Part shown: one piece after another, positions 53,090 to 61,279 of the stretch | Layout of the letters: each line of letters starts with the position of its first letter | Numbering within the stretch: position 1 is the stretch's first letter | NCBI RefSeq assembly: GCF_002250055.1 | Contig: NZ_CP018866.1 | Location: 264,001 to 328,000 of the forward strand | Reading direction: 5' to 3' | Length of the DNA stretch: 64,000 nt | Origin: Sutcliffiella cohnii | GTDB lineage: Bacteria; Bacillota; Bacilli; Bacillales; Bacillaceae_I | The notes under the pieces: model-generated | Database searches by the model: none | What the model saw: only the letters and a program-made list of their open reading frames with translations | What the model was told of the DNA's origin: nothing | Translations under genes and position numbers: made by a program

Positions 53090-53941
53090 TCAATGAACTT
53101 TAATGCTTCCACTCGAAACCTTCAGTTCAATCGAATGTGTTCCATTACCGTGAGAAGCTTCCACAGAGCGACGGTCCTCATCTATTTGATCAAAAGGGAA
53201 ACCTGTATTAATATGGCCACTACTAATCGAACCGTTCAGCGTAAAGTCTGCATCTTTCGGTAATTGAAGAGTTGCTCTACCGGAACTTACTTGCATTTTG
53301 ACATCACCAGTAAGCTCATCCACAGATACTTGTAAATTTCCAGACGATACATTTGCATCAAAGGACCCCACTATATTTCGAATCGTCGTGTTTCCTGAAC
53401 GAACGTCAAAGCTTCCGTCTTCTACTGTTACATTGCGAATCGTTACGTTTCCGGAAGAAACATCGCTTTCCAACATTTTTGCTTGAATATGCTCGAGCTT
53501 GGCATTTCCAGAACGAATATCTAATTGTAACTCTTCTAAAACAATTGGGTTACTTGCACTTCCTTCAAAGTTCACATTCCCTGAACCGATATCAAACTCC
53601 ATCGTTTTATTAAACGACTCTGGAATATAAACTGTTATCTTTTGGCGACCAAAAGAGAAAAACCGAAACGTTGGCGGTTTGTATTCCACAGCAATTGTTT
53701 TTCCTTTCTTCTCAACAAGCACGTCACCTTTACCTTCAAGTTTTGCTTTGACACTACTTCGGTCTTCTGTGACAACTTCGATACTGGAGCTTGAACCCTC
53801 TATCGTAATCGTATTGATGGAATCCGTTACGGCAACCTCATCCGATTTGCTATTCCCAAAAGACCAACTTGCATTAATAATTAAATTGTAAATAGTAAAA
53901 AGGGCAATGAGTAAAAATAACCCCATTCCTAAATATTTCAT
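53090..53941 (-). CDS. DUF4097 (LiaG-like) membrane-anchored beta-repeat protein
   Basis: A 283-residue protein with an N-terminal helix (YLGMGLFLLIALFTIYNLI) and an extracellular right-handed beta solenoid: SSGNVTIRN, RSGNTTIRN, SSGNLQVSV and SSGRATLQL repeats mark the turns. This is the DUF4097 family, which includes LiaG. Often linked with cell-envelope stress, but no two-component system lies next to it here. Confidence 0.85.
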   Translation of the reverse strand: MKYLGMGLFLLIALFTIYNLIINASWSFGNSKSDEVAVTDSINTITIEGSSSSIEVVTEDRSSVKAKLEGKGDVLVEKKGKTIAVEYKPPTFRFFSFGRQKITVYIPESFNKTMEFDIGSGNVNFEGSASNPIVLEELQLDIRSGNAKLEHIQAKMLESDVSSGNVTIRNVTVEDGSFDVRSGNTTIRNIVGSFDANVSSGNLQVSVDELTGDVKMQVSSGRATLQLPKDADFTLNGSISSGHINTGFPFDQIDEDRRSVEASHGNGTHSIELKVSSGSIKVH

Positions 53942-54115
53942 TGTGACCCCAACTCCATTCGTATTATCTATTTCTAGTGTATGGTAAAACGTTTCCTAAT
54001 CCTATACTCTTCAGTATTATTTTTTATAAGACTTGAGGCGTAACGTATATTTGTCAGGAGGGAACGGTAATCGTTATAATGGGGGAAGACGTAAAGGAGA
54101 ATAGGGGAATTTTCT

Positions 54116-54978
54116 ATGTACAGTTATGAAGTAAAAATAGAAGGACCTTACGAATTTAATCGAGTGTTAGATCGGCTTTCGATGGACCCGTTACATGCGG
54201 TCGATAAGGAAGCGAGAATAATTCGTGTGCCGATGTATGATAGAGGCGAGCCGGTAGTTGTGACGGTTAGAGCGGTTGGGACTACTGAACATCCAGCTTT
54301 TGAAGTGAGTAGTGAAAAAGAAATGTCTTCAACCATAAAGGAACGTATCGCAAGGATTTTCCATTGGGATCGCTCGTTAACACGGTTCAGCAGCATTTTT
54401 TGCAAACGAATCTAGCTCCAATATTCAAAGAGCATGAAGGAACTCCGATTGTTTTAGAATTCAATATGTACGGTTGTATCATGAAATGTATCATTCACCA
54501 ACAGTTAAATTTAAAATTTGCCCATACGTTAACAGAGCGATTTGTGCAACAGTTTGGCTTTCAACGAGACGGAGTATGGTTTTACCCGCTTCCAGAAACA
54601 ATTGCCGAGTTAGATTATGAAGCGTTAACTTCTCTGCAATTTAGTAGAAGAAAAGCGGAATATGTAATCGATACATCAAGATTGATTGCGGAAGGAAAAC
54701 TAAATGTAGAGAATATCGAACATCAAACAGATGAAGAAATTTTAAAAGAACTAATAAAAGTAAGAGGAATCGGGCCGTGGACTGTGCAAAATGTGTTATT
54801 GTTTGCACTTGGGCGACCAAATCTTTTTCCGATAGCTGATATCGGTATACAAAATGCATTAAAAAAATTATTCAATCTTCCAGCAAAGCCGTCCAAAGAA
54901 GAAATGGAAAAATGGTCAAAAGAATGGGAGCCATACTTAAGCTATGCATCTCTCTACTTATGGCGCAGCATTGAATAA
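54116..54978 (+). pseudogene. DNA-3-methyladenine glycosylase (AlkA/YfjP-like), frameshifted
   Basis: The first frame (54116-54415) gives the N-terminal domain to KERIARIFHWDRSL; the second (open from about 54364) continues VNTVQQHFLQTNLAPIFKEH through the helix-hairpin-helix VRGIGPWTVQNVLLFALG and the catalytic Asp in FPIADIGIQNAL. Joined they are about 287 residues, the length of B. subtilis YfjP. The frames must switch within TCGTTAACACGG at about 54378, which needs one missing base. Either the base-excision enzyme is lost, or this is a sequence error. Confidence 0.75.
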
Positions 54979-54995
54979 AGATTTCGGAGGAACAT

Positions 54996-56399
54996 ATGAA
55001 ACAGCAAAAGCAACAACAAAAACAAGTTCAATCAAACGTTCAATTGGAAGTAGGACAAACCTTTCCAATTACGATAAAACGCCTCGGCATTAACGGGGAA
55101 GGAGTAGGCTACTTCAAAAAGTCAGTCGTGTTCGTAAAAGGAGCACTTCCAGGTGAAGAAGTAGTAGCAGAGGCAACGAACATTCAACGTAATTTTGCCG
55201 AAGCGAAAGTGAAAAAAATACGAAAAAAATCACCGCACCGCATTGCACCACCTTGTCCCGTTTACGAATTATGCGGCGGCTGCCAGCTCCAGCATATGGA
55301 CTATCGCGCACAATTAGACCATAAACGCGATATTCTAATTCAAGCGTTAGAGCGCCATACGAAACTAAACGTTAATAAACTGAAGATCGAAAAAACGATT
55401 GGCATGGAAGACCCTTGGTACTACCGTAACAAAAGTCAATTCCAAGTAGGTAAAGATAAAGAAAAAATCATTGCTGGCCTATATGGAGAGAGTTCGCATC
55501 GACTAATAAATATCTCGGAATGTTTAATTCAACATCGAGATACGACCGAAGTAACGAACACGGTCAAGCAAATCCTCCAAGATTTTAATGTGTCCGTATA
55601 TAACGAACGGAAACGAAAAGGAATTGTCCGCACGATTATGACGAGAGTTGGCTTCCAATCTGGTGAAATTCAAGTGGTGCTCATTACTTCACAGGCGGAC
55701 ATACCACGTAAAACGCTCATCGTAGAAGAAATTAAAAAGCGATTACCGAAAGTAAAAAGCATTTTACAAAACATAAACGGTCAAAAAACGTCGCTCATTT
55801 TCGGCGAGGAAACGATTCATTTAAGTGGAGAAGAAGTCATCCAAGAAACACTAGGCGACATATCATTCGAACTTAGTGCACGTGCCTTCTTCCAGCTCAA
55901 CCCTGTCCAAACAGTAAAGCTTTACGACGAAGTAAAAAAAGCAGCCGCCCTTACTGGTGAAGAAAAAATAGTCGATGCCTACTGCGGAGTCGGAACAATC
56001 GGACTCTGGCTAGCTCGTGACGCCAAAGAAGTCCGCGGCATGGACGTCATCCCAGAATCAATCGAAGACGCCAAAAAGAACGCAAAACGCCACGGCTACA
56101 CAAACATGACCTACGTCGCAGGCAAAGCAGAAAAATGGATGCCAAAATGGGTAAAAGAAGGATGGAAACCAGATGTAGTGGTAGTAGATCCACCGCGTAC
56201 GGGGTGTGATGACAAACTGCTTCAAACTATTTTACAGGTGAAGCCGAAGAAAGTAGTTTATGTTTCTTGTAATCCGTCTACGTTGGCGAAGGATATACAG
56301 TTCTTGTCTAAAGATTATAAAGTGGAGAACTTGCAGCCGGTGGATATGTTTCCGCATACGGCGCATGTGGAATCGGTTGCTGAGTTAATTTTAAAATAA
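54996..56399 (+). CDS. rlmCD: 23S rRNA (uracil-C5)-methyltransferase RlmCD (YfjO-like)
   Basis: A 467-residue enzyme: N-terminal TRAM domain (about 17-75), cluster cysteines in [15 protein letters not shown] (about 86-100), SAM-binding [14 protein letters not shown] (about 330), DPPRTGCD and catalytic Cys in YVSCNPST (about 424). B. subtilis has one such enzyme (YfjO/RlmCD) that makes m5U747 and m5U1939. It follows the glycosylase by 17 bp, as in B. subtilis yfjP-yfjO. Codon use near the 3' end (56180 on) changes slightly. Confidence 0.93.
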   Translation: MKQQKQQQKQVQSNVQLEVGQTFPITIKRLGINGEGVGYFKKSVVFVKGALPGEEVVAEATNIQRNFAEAKVKKIRKKSPHRIAPPCPVYELCGGCQLQHMDYRAQLDHKRDILIQALERHTKLNVNKLKIEKTIGMEDPWYYRNKSQFQVGKDKEKIIAGLYGESSHRLINISECLIQHRDTTEVTNTVKQILQDFNVSVYNERKRKGIVRTIMTRVGFQSGEIQVVLITSQADIPRKTLIVEEIKKRLPKVKSILQNINGQKTSLIFGEETIHLSGEEVIQETLGDISFELSARAFFQLNPVQTVKLYDEVKKAAALTGEEKIVDAYCGVGTIGLWLARDAKEVRGMDVIPESIEDAKKNAKRHGYTNMTYVAGKAEKWMPKWVKEGWKPDVVVVDPPRTGCDDKLLQTILQVKPKKVVYVSCNPSTLAKDIQFLSKDYKVENLQPVDMFPHTAHVESVAELILK

Positions 56400-56412
56400 T
56401 TTTTTTTAATAG

Positions 56413-56498
56413 AAGAGTGTGGTGGGAATGGGAGACGCGGTACGACTCAAAATCGTGTTCCTTCTGGAGTGTAGGTTCGACCCCGACCACCGGTACCA
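56413..56498 (+). tRNA. tRNA-Leu(CAA)-like sequence with damaged acceptor stem
   Basis: An 86-nt type II tRNA shape: D-arm GGGAATGGGAGAC, anticodon arm TACGA-CTCAAAA-TCGTG (anticodon CAA), long variable arm, TTCGA loop and 3' CACCGGTACCA with encoded CCA. The 5' acceptor strand reads AAGAGTG where ACCGGTG is needed to pair with CACCGGT, three mismatches, and the T stem has one mismatch. Probably a pseudo-tRNA or a tRNA fragment left by integration. A terminator follows at 56540. Confidence 0.6.
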
Positions 56499-56539
56499 TC
56501 TTTAAACACACAAATTACTAAATACTATTATCGTAAAAG

Positions 56540-56570
56540 ATAAGACAGGTGAATAACCTGTCTTTTTTGC
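56540..56570 (+). terminator. Terminator after the tRNA-like sequence
   Basis: AAGACAGGT and ACCTGTCTT arms with a T run. Confidence 0.85.
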
Positions 56571-56759
56571 ATTATTTAAGAATTTAATTCCATTAGTAAT
56601 AAGTCTTTAAACGGCTCTAGAATTACTTTTGAACATGATTAAGAGTATTGGTATGGAAGTCTATATTAACCGCTTATAATACGTAATATTCTCCTCTAAA
56701 GGGTACTTTTATCTTTACTACTGTAAAACCACTAATATAACTTTTATTTTATACAAGGG

Positions 56760-56833
56760 GAACCGTATCACAAATAGTGGTAAAACAGAGAGTAGAAATA
56801 GTCATAAATGATGTGTGGCTTGAAAAAATATAA
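56760..56833 (+). pseudogene. C-terminal gene remnant, copy 1
   Basis: A 74-bp block (GAACCGTATCACAAATAG...) repeated at 60999-61072. In one frame it reads TVSQIVVKQRVEIVINDVW, then LEKI and a stop; the other copy reads TVPQIVVKQRVEVVLDKEW, then LERL and a stop. Differences fall mostly at third codon positions, so both derive from the 3' end of a gene. The parent gene is not recognised. A hairpin terminator follows (56852). The 56499-56980 gap holds nothing else. Confidence 0.6.
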
Positions 56834-56851
56834 CCTTATTATAATGATAGT

Positions 56852-56897
56852 TAAGAAAAAGAAAGCATGGTACAAGATTACTATGCTTTCTTTTATT
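56852..56897 (+). terminator. Terminator behind remnant copy 1
   Basis: AAAGAAAGCATGGTA and TACTATGCTTTCTTT arms (one bulge) with a T-rich tail. Confidence 0.75.
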
Positions 56898-56980
56898 ATA
56901 CTTAAATAAAAGAATAATGAATATTTATAAAAATAAAAAGCAAATAGACAAAATTTTAATTTATAAAGGAAGTGAATTAG

Positions 56981-58099
56981 GTGGATAAAAAAATATATCT
57001 TGATTACAATGCCAGTACCCCAGTAGCACCTGAAGTGATAAATGCGATGAAACCTTTATTAGAGGATTACTATGGAAACCCATCTGCATTACATTGGTCT
57101 GATAAACCAGTTAAAGAATTACTGAATAAGGCAAGAGAACAAGTTGCAAATTTAATTTCTTGTTCACCTAAAGAAATTATTTTTACTAGTGGTGGTAGTG
57201 AATCTAACAATTTTGCTTTAAAAGGTTATTACTACAAAAACAAATGTAGAGGTAACCATATCATTACTTCTAAAATAGAACACCCTGCTATATTGAATCC
57301 TTGTAAATTCCTAGAGCAATTAGGAGCAGAAGTAACATATGTAGGTGTTGATCAATATGGAAAAGTTTCACTAGAAGAAATTGAAAAGGCTATTAGGGAA
57401 GACACAATTCTAATTACAATTATGCACTCCAACAATGAAGTGGGGACTTTACAACCCATTAAAGAGATTGGAGAAATTGCTGACAGGTATAAAATTGCTT
57501 TTCATACAGATGCTTCTCAATCTGTAGGTAAGGTTCCAATAGATATTGAAGAATTAAATGTTGATTTGCTGACGATTGCTGGACACAAAATTTATGCCCC
57601 AAAAGGCATCGGAGCACTATATATAAAAAATGGAATCGAACTTGAGCCACTAATACATGGGGCTGGGCATGAGTTTGGATTAAGGGCAGGGACTGAAAAT
57701 ACATTGCTTGCCATTGGACTAGGTAAAGCATGTGAGTTATCTAAAATACAACTAATTACAGATGATTTAAAAAGCCTGACTAGTTATTTTTGGAATAGAT
57801 TAAAAGAGGAATTCGATGAACAAATTGTCTTAAATGGTGATCCTATAGAAAGGCTACCTAATACTTTGAATGTAAGTTTTATTAATAAAGTAGGCCAAGA
57901 AATATTGGAGAAAATTCCTGAACTCGCCGCTTCTACTGGATCTGCATGTCATTCTGGAAATATTGAGTTATCACCTGTTTTAAAAGAAATGAAAGTACCA
58001 GAATATATTGGAATGGGGGCAGTTAGATTTAGTTTAGGTAGGAAGACGACAAAAACTGAAATCGATTTAGTAATAACTCGATTAAAGAAAATACTTTAA
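56981..58099 (+). CDS. Cysteine desulfurase (NifS/IscS-like)
   Basis: A 372-residue PLP enzyme: YLDYNASTPVAPEV (start), SGGSESNNFAL, EHPAILNPC, HTDASQSVGK, the PLP lysine in TIAGHKIYAPKG (about 204) and active Cys in TGSACHSGN (about 326). It takes sulfur from cysteine as an enzyme-bound persulfide. GTG start after AAAGGAAG. It sits before an ArsR-rhodanese regulator and a persulfide-dioxygenase-like hydrolase, so a sulfur-handling cassette is likely. Confidence 0.92.
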   Translation: MDKKIYLDYNASTPVAPEVINAMKPLLEDYYGNPSALHWSDKPVKELLNKAREQVANLISCSPKEIIFTSGGSESNNFALKGYYYKNKCRGNHIITSKIEHPAILNPCKFLEQLGAEVTYVGVDQYGKVSLEEIEKAIREDTILITIMHSNNEVGTLQPIKEIGEIADRYKIAFHTDASQSVGKVPIDIEELNVDLLTIAGHKIYAPKGIGALYIKNGIELEPLIHGAGHEFGLRAGTENTLLAIGLGKACELSKIQLITDDLKSLTSYFWNRLKEEFDEQIVLNGDPIERLPNTLNVSFINKVGQEILEKIPELAASTGSACHSGNIELSPVLKEMKVPEYIGMGAVRFSLGRKTTKTEIDLVITRLKKIL

Positions 58100-58104
58100 T
58101 AATA

Positions 58105-58146
58105 AAAAGCATGTCTAATGGATATTCTATGGGCATGCTTATTTTT
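58105..58146 (+). terminator. Terminator of the cysteine desulfurase gene
   Basis: AAGCATG and CATGCTT arms with a TATTTTTAT tail. Confidence 0.7.
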
Positions 58147-58149
58147 ATA

Positions 58150-58195
58150 TTTACAACCTAAAAAAATTGTGTTATTATTCAACTAATCAGTTGAA
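58150..58195 (+). promoter_or_regulatory. Promoter and ArsR-type operator of the sulfur operon
   Basis: TTTACA (58150-58155), 17 bp, TATTAT (58173-58178) form a sigma-A promoter. TTCAACT-AATC-AGTTGAA (58178-58195) is a perfect 7-bp dyad starting at the last base of the -10, with a third TAGTTGAATT half-site just after. It fits autoregulation by the ArsR protein encoded next. Confidence 0.78.
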
Positions 58196-58230
58196 TAGTT
58201 GAATTAAATTCTGAGGGAGGTGAGAACACT

Positions 58231-58878
58231 TTGAATTCTAGAGAATTTAAAGACTTTATATATGGGGAATTTGCTCGTATAGGTAAAACTTTATCTAGTC
58301 CTAAAAGAATTGAATTGTTAGATTTGTTAACTCAGGGTCCTAAATCGGTTGAATTATTGGCACTTGAAACAAAGATGAGTATAGCGAACACTTCAAAGCA
58401 CTTACAGACCTTACTTGATGCAAAGTTAGTTTCGTTCGCTAAAGAGAAAAATTATGTTATTTATCAATTAGCCTGTAACAAAGTATTGAACTTAGTCTTG
58501 GCTTTAAGAAGTACTGCAGAAGACCGAATTGCTGAGATTAACTATGTAAGGAACGACTTTATTTTAAAGAATAATGAGTTAGATACTATTCAGATTGGTG
58601 AATTAATAAAAAAGGTGGAAGAGGGTTCTATTACTCTAATTGATGTCAGACCAAGTGATGAATATTTGAACGACCACCTTCCAAGTGCAATCTCAATCCC
58701 AATTTCTGAAATAGAAGAACAACTTGATTTATTGCCAAAAGACAAAGAAGTTGTTGCATATTGTCGTGGACCATATTGTGTTTACGCCACGGAAGCAGTA
58801 GAGTTTTTACGTTCAAAAGGATACAATGCTTCATTGCTTGAATCAGGGATAAATGAATGGAAACAATTACAACATTAA
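58231..58878 (+). CDS. ArsR-family regulator fused to a rhodanese domain
   Basis: A 215-residue protein. Residues 1-90 are an ArsR winged helix (GKTLSSPKRIELLDLLTQG, NTSKHLQTLLDAKLV); residues about 115-215 are a rhodanese domain with LIDVRPSDEYLNDHLPSAISIP in part and the active loop CRGPYC (Cys of CRG is the sulfur carrier). Such fusions likely sense persulfide or reactive sulfur through that Cys. TTG start after GGGAGGTG. First gene of the operon with the hydrolase and MFS. Confidence 0.92.
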   Translation: MNSREFKDFIYGEFARIGKTLSSPKRIELLDLLTQGPKSVELLALETKMSIANTSKHLQTLLDAKLVSFAKEKNYVIYQLACNKVLNLVLALRSTAEDRIAEINYVRNDFILKNNELDTIQIGELIKKVEEGSITLIDVRPSDEYLNDHLPSAISIPISEIEEQLDLLPKDKEVVAYCRGPYCVYATEAVEFLRSKGYNASLLESGINEWKQLQH

Positions 58879-58895
58879 AATAGGAGGTTTTAGTT

Positions 58896-59624
58896 ATGTT
58901 ATTTCGTCAATATTTACACATGAATCCAGTTGCGGCATCTTATTTATTTGGTTGTGGAAGCCTTTCTCAAGGAGTTGTTGTTGATCCATTAGAAGAAGAG
59001 GTGGATTTTTACATTAAAGAAGCAAAAGACTTAGGATTGAATATTGTTTATGTAATTGATACACACTTACATGCAGACCATGTATCAGGTGCTAGAAAAT
59101 TAGCAGATAAAACAGGTGCGAAGTATGTCCTTCATAGTTCTGCAGACACCACATATGATTTTACACCTGTAGAAGATGGAGAGGAATTAATGGCTGGGAA
59201 TACAAAGTTAACATTCTTGCATACACCCGGTCATACGCCTGAACACATTTCTATTGTTGTAACTGACACAAGACGTGGAGAAGAACCATGGTTTGTTCTT
59301 ACAGGCCATACGTTGATGGTTGGAGATGCTGGACGTACAGAGTTAGCCTCATCTATAGAGGAAGGAGCAAATAACCTGTATAACAGTTTACAAAAAATCA
59401 TGGAATTAGAAGACCATATTGAAGTATATCCGGGGGCATTTTCTGGGTCAGTATGTGGTCGTGGATTGAGTGGAAAGCCTTCTTCAACAATAGGTTTTGA
59501 AAGACGATTTAATCTTGCCTTACAAAAAGGTGAAAAAGCAGAGTTTGTAGATTTTATGACCAAAGAGGTTCCACCACAACCTGAGAACTTTACGAAAATG
59601 AGAAAAACAAATCAAGGAAAATAA
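58896..59624 (+). CDS. MBL-fold hydrolase, persulfide dioxygenase (ETHE1)-like
   Basis: A 242-residue metallo-beta-lactamase fold: iron or zinc motif THLHADHVSG (about 50-59), HTPGHTPEHI (about 112) and VGDAGRTEL (about 145). The C-terminal GAFSGSVCGRGLSGKPSSTIGFER (in part) is the ETHE1-type region. ETHE1 enzymes oxidise glutathione or bacillithiol persulfide to sulfite. It lies 17 bp after the ArsR-rhodanese gene with AGGAGGTT before the ATG. Confidence 0.9.
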   Translation: MLFRQYLHMNPVAASYLFGCGSLSQGVVVDPLEEEVDFYIKEAKDLGLNIVYVIDTHLHADHVSGARKLADKTGAKYVLHSSADTTYDFTPVEDGEELMAGNTKLTFLHTPGHTPEHISIVVTDTRRGEEPWFVLTGHTLMVGDAGRTELASSIEEGANNLYNSLQKIMELEDHIEVYPGAFSGSVCGRGLSGKPSSTIGFERRFNLALQKGEKAEFVDFMTKEVPPQPENFTKMRKTNQGK

Positions 59625-59631
59625 GAGTGAA

Positions 59632-59660
59632 GGGAAGCCTGATATTATTTCAGGCTTTCT
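59632..59660 (+). terminator. Hairpin between the hydrolase and MFS genes
   Basis: GAAGCCTGA and TCAGGCTTTC arms around TATTATT; short T content, probably an attenuator. Confidence 0.55.
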
Positions 59661-59679
59661 TAAATTGGAGGTGAAAGGG

Positions 59680-60924
59680 ATGAATCAACCTAAAATTGGT
59701 ATAAGGGAAAATCTTTTTCAATTTCTATTGTTAGTAGTAACAAATCTATTTGTCGGATCGATGGTTGGAATAGAACGAACAGTTCTGCCAATCTTAGGCG
59801 AAGAACAGTTTGGTTTAGCCTCTACAAGTGCTGCATTATCGTTTATTATTAGTTTTGGCTTTTCCAAAGCGATTGTAAATTATTTTGCAGGGCAAATAGC
59901 AGATAGATTTAGTCGAAAAAGAGTGCTATTAATAGGTTGGATAATTGGTTTATTTGTACCTATTTTAATAATTTTTGCTCATGCTTGGTGGGTTATCGTC
60001 TTTGCAAATATACTCTTAGGTATTAATCAAGGTTTAACATGGTCTATGACTGTCAATATGAAAATAGATCTCTCTAAGGCTAACCAAAGAGGAACTGCAG
60101 TAGGATTAAATGAATTTGCAGGTTATTCTGGTGTGGCATTGTTAGCAGCAGTTTCAGGCTATGTGGCTTCGTCTTCTTCATTAAGACCAGACCCATTTTA
60201 TATCGGAATTGGAATTGTCATTGTTGGGATATTACTAACGTTGATTGTGAAAGACACAGGGCAGCATTTGAAAGTTCAAATTCAAAATAATTCAACAATC
60301 ACTGAAGCCAATAAAGATATCTCATCGAAAGAGGTCTTTAACTTAACAACATGGAAAGACAAAAATCTTTCCACGATTAGTTTCTCTGGTTTATCTACAA
60401 ACCTAAAAGACGGAATGGCGTGGGGGCTCTTCCCAATCTATTTTACTACTGTTGGTTTAAGTGTCAGCCAAATAGGAACAATTGTTGCGCTGTATCCCGC
60501 TGCTTGGGGATTCTTTCAATTATTTACTGGAGTACTAAGTGATAAGATCGGAAGAAAAAAACTAATTACCTATGGCATGTGGACACAAGCCATAGCACTT
60601 TGGTTTATTCTAATTGTTAACAGTTTCTTCTTATGGGTTATTGGAGCAATTTTATTAGGTTTAGGTACTGCGATGGTTTATCCAACTTTACAAGCAGCGA
60701 TTGGTGATGTTGCTGCTCCTAATTGGCGTGCATCTTCCATGGGAGTATATAGATTTTGGAGGGATAGTGGATACGCTTTTGGTGCATTACTTGCTGGTAT
60801 AATAGCAGATTTAATGGGTGTAACATGGGCAATTGGATTAGTGGCATTACTGCCTTTCATTGCAGGACTACTATCTAGTACACGTATGAATGAAACGCTA
60901 AAAGTTAGAACAGAACACAATTGA
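59680..60924 (+). CDS. MFS transporter of the sulfur operon
   Basis: A 414-residue twelve-helix MFS protein with the first cytoplasmic loop motif GQIADRFSRKRVL and the repeat GVLSDKIGRKKLI in the second half. It may export sulfite or another product, or a toxic thiophilic compound; the substrate is inferred from context alone. The ATG at 59680 follows GGAGGTG. Confidence 0.85.
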   Translation: MNQPKIGIRENLFQFLLLVVTNLFVGSMVGIERTVLPILGEEQFGLASTSAALSFIISFGFSKAIVNYFAGQIADRFSRKRVLLIGWIIGLFVPILIIFAHAWWVIVFANILLGINQGLTWSMTVNMKIDLSKANQRGTAVGLNEFAGYSGVALLAAVSGYVASSSSLRPDPFYIGIGIVIVGILLTLIVKDTGQHLKVQIQNNSTITEANKDISSKEVFNLTTWKDKNLSTISFSGLSTNLKDGMAWGLFPIYFTTVGLSVSQIGTIVALYPAAWGFFQLFTGVLSDKIGRKKLITYGMWTQAIALWFILIVNSFFLWVIGAILLGLGTAMVYPTLQAAIGDVAAPNWRASSMGVYRFWRDSGYAFGALLAGIIADLMGVTWAIGLVALLPFIAGLLSSTRMNETLKVRTEHN

Positions 60925-60998
60925 AAATTTTATCATATACTGCCTATTCTTTTGAGGATTGGCTTTTTAGTTTAGGTACTTACCAAAACGTGTGTGCT

Positions 60999-61072
60999 GA
61001 ACCGTACCACAAATAGTGGTAAAGCAGAGAGTTGAAGTAGTGCTTGATAAAGAGTGGCTAGAAAGGTTGTAA
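60999..61072 (+). pseudogene. C-terminal gene remnant, copy 2
   Basis: Second copy of the 74-bp block at 56760, ending in TAA at 61070-61072, with a TGA directly before the homologous part. The 60925-61279 gap has only this remnant and a terminator. Confidence 0.6.
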
Positions 61073-61120
61073 TGAATGTATTTTATACATTCTCAACTTT
61101 ACTATCAATTTTATAAACAC

Positions 61121-61160
61121 CTAAAAAGGCAGTGGGGTTATTATAAACTCTGCTGCCTTT
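61121..61160 (+). terminator. Terminator before the PHP-ATPase gene
   Basis: AAAGGCAG and CTGCCTTT arms around about 24 nt with a TTAATTTATT tail. Confidence 0.6.
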
Positions 61161-61279
61161 AATTTATTCCTAAAATTAAATATTTCTTCATTTACATACT
61201 TTGAGTACGAAAAATACAATTTTTTTTGATATATAATGGAAATTGTAGGTGTAAAAAAATGTAGAAGGAGGTTACTAAA

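Noticed and set aside
56308-56511. Minus-strand frame of 67 codons over the rlmCD end and tRNA
   Set aside because: It is antisense to the end of rlmCD and the tRNA-like sequence; typical of spurious frames called over tRNA genes.
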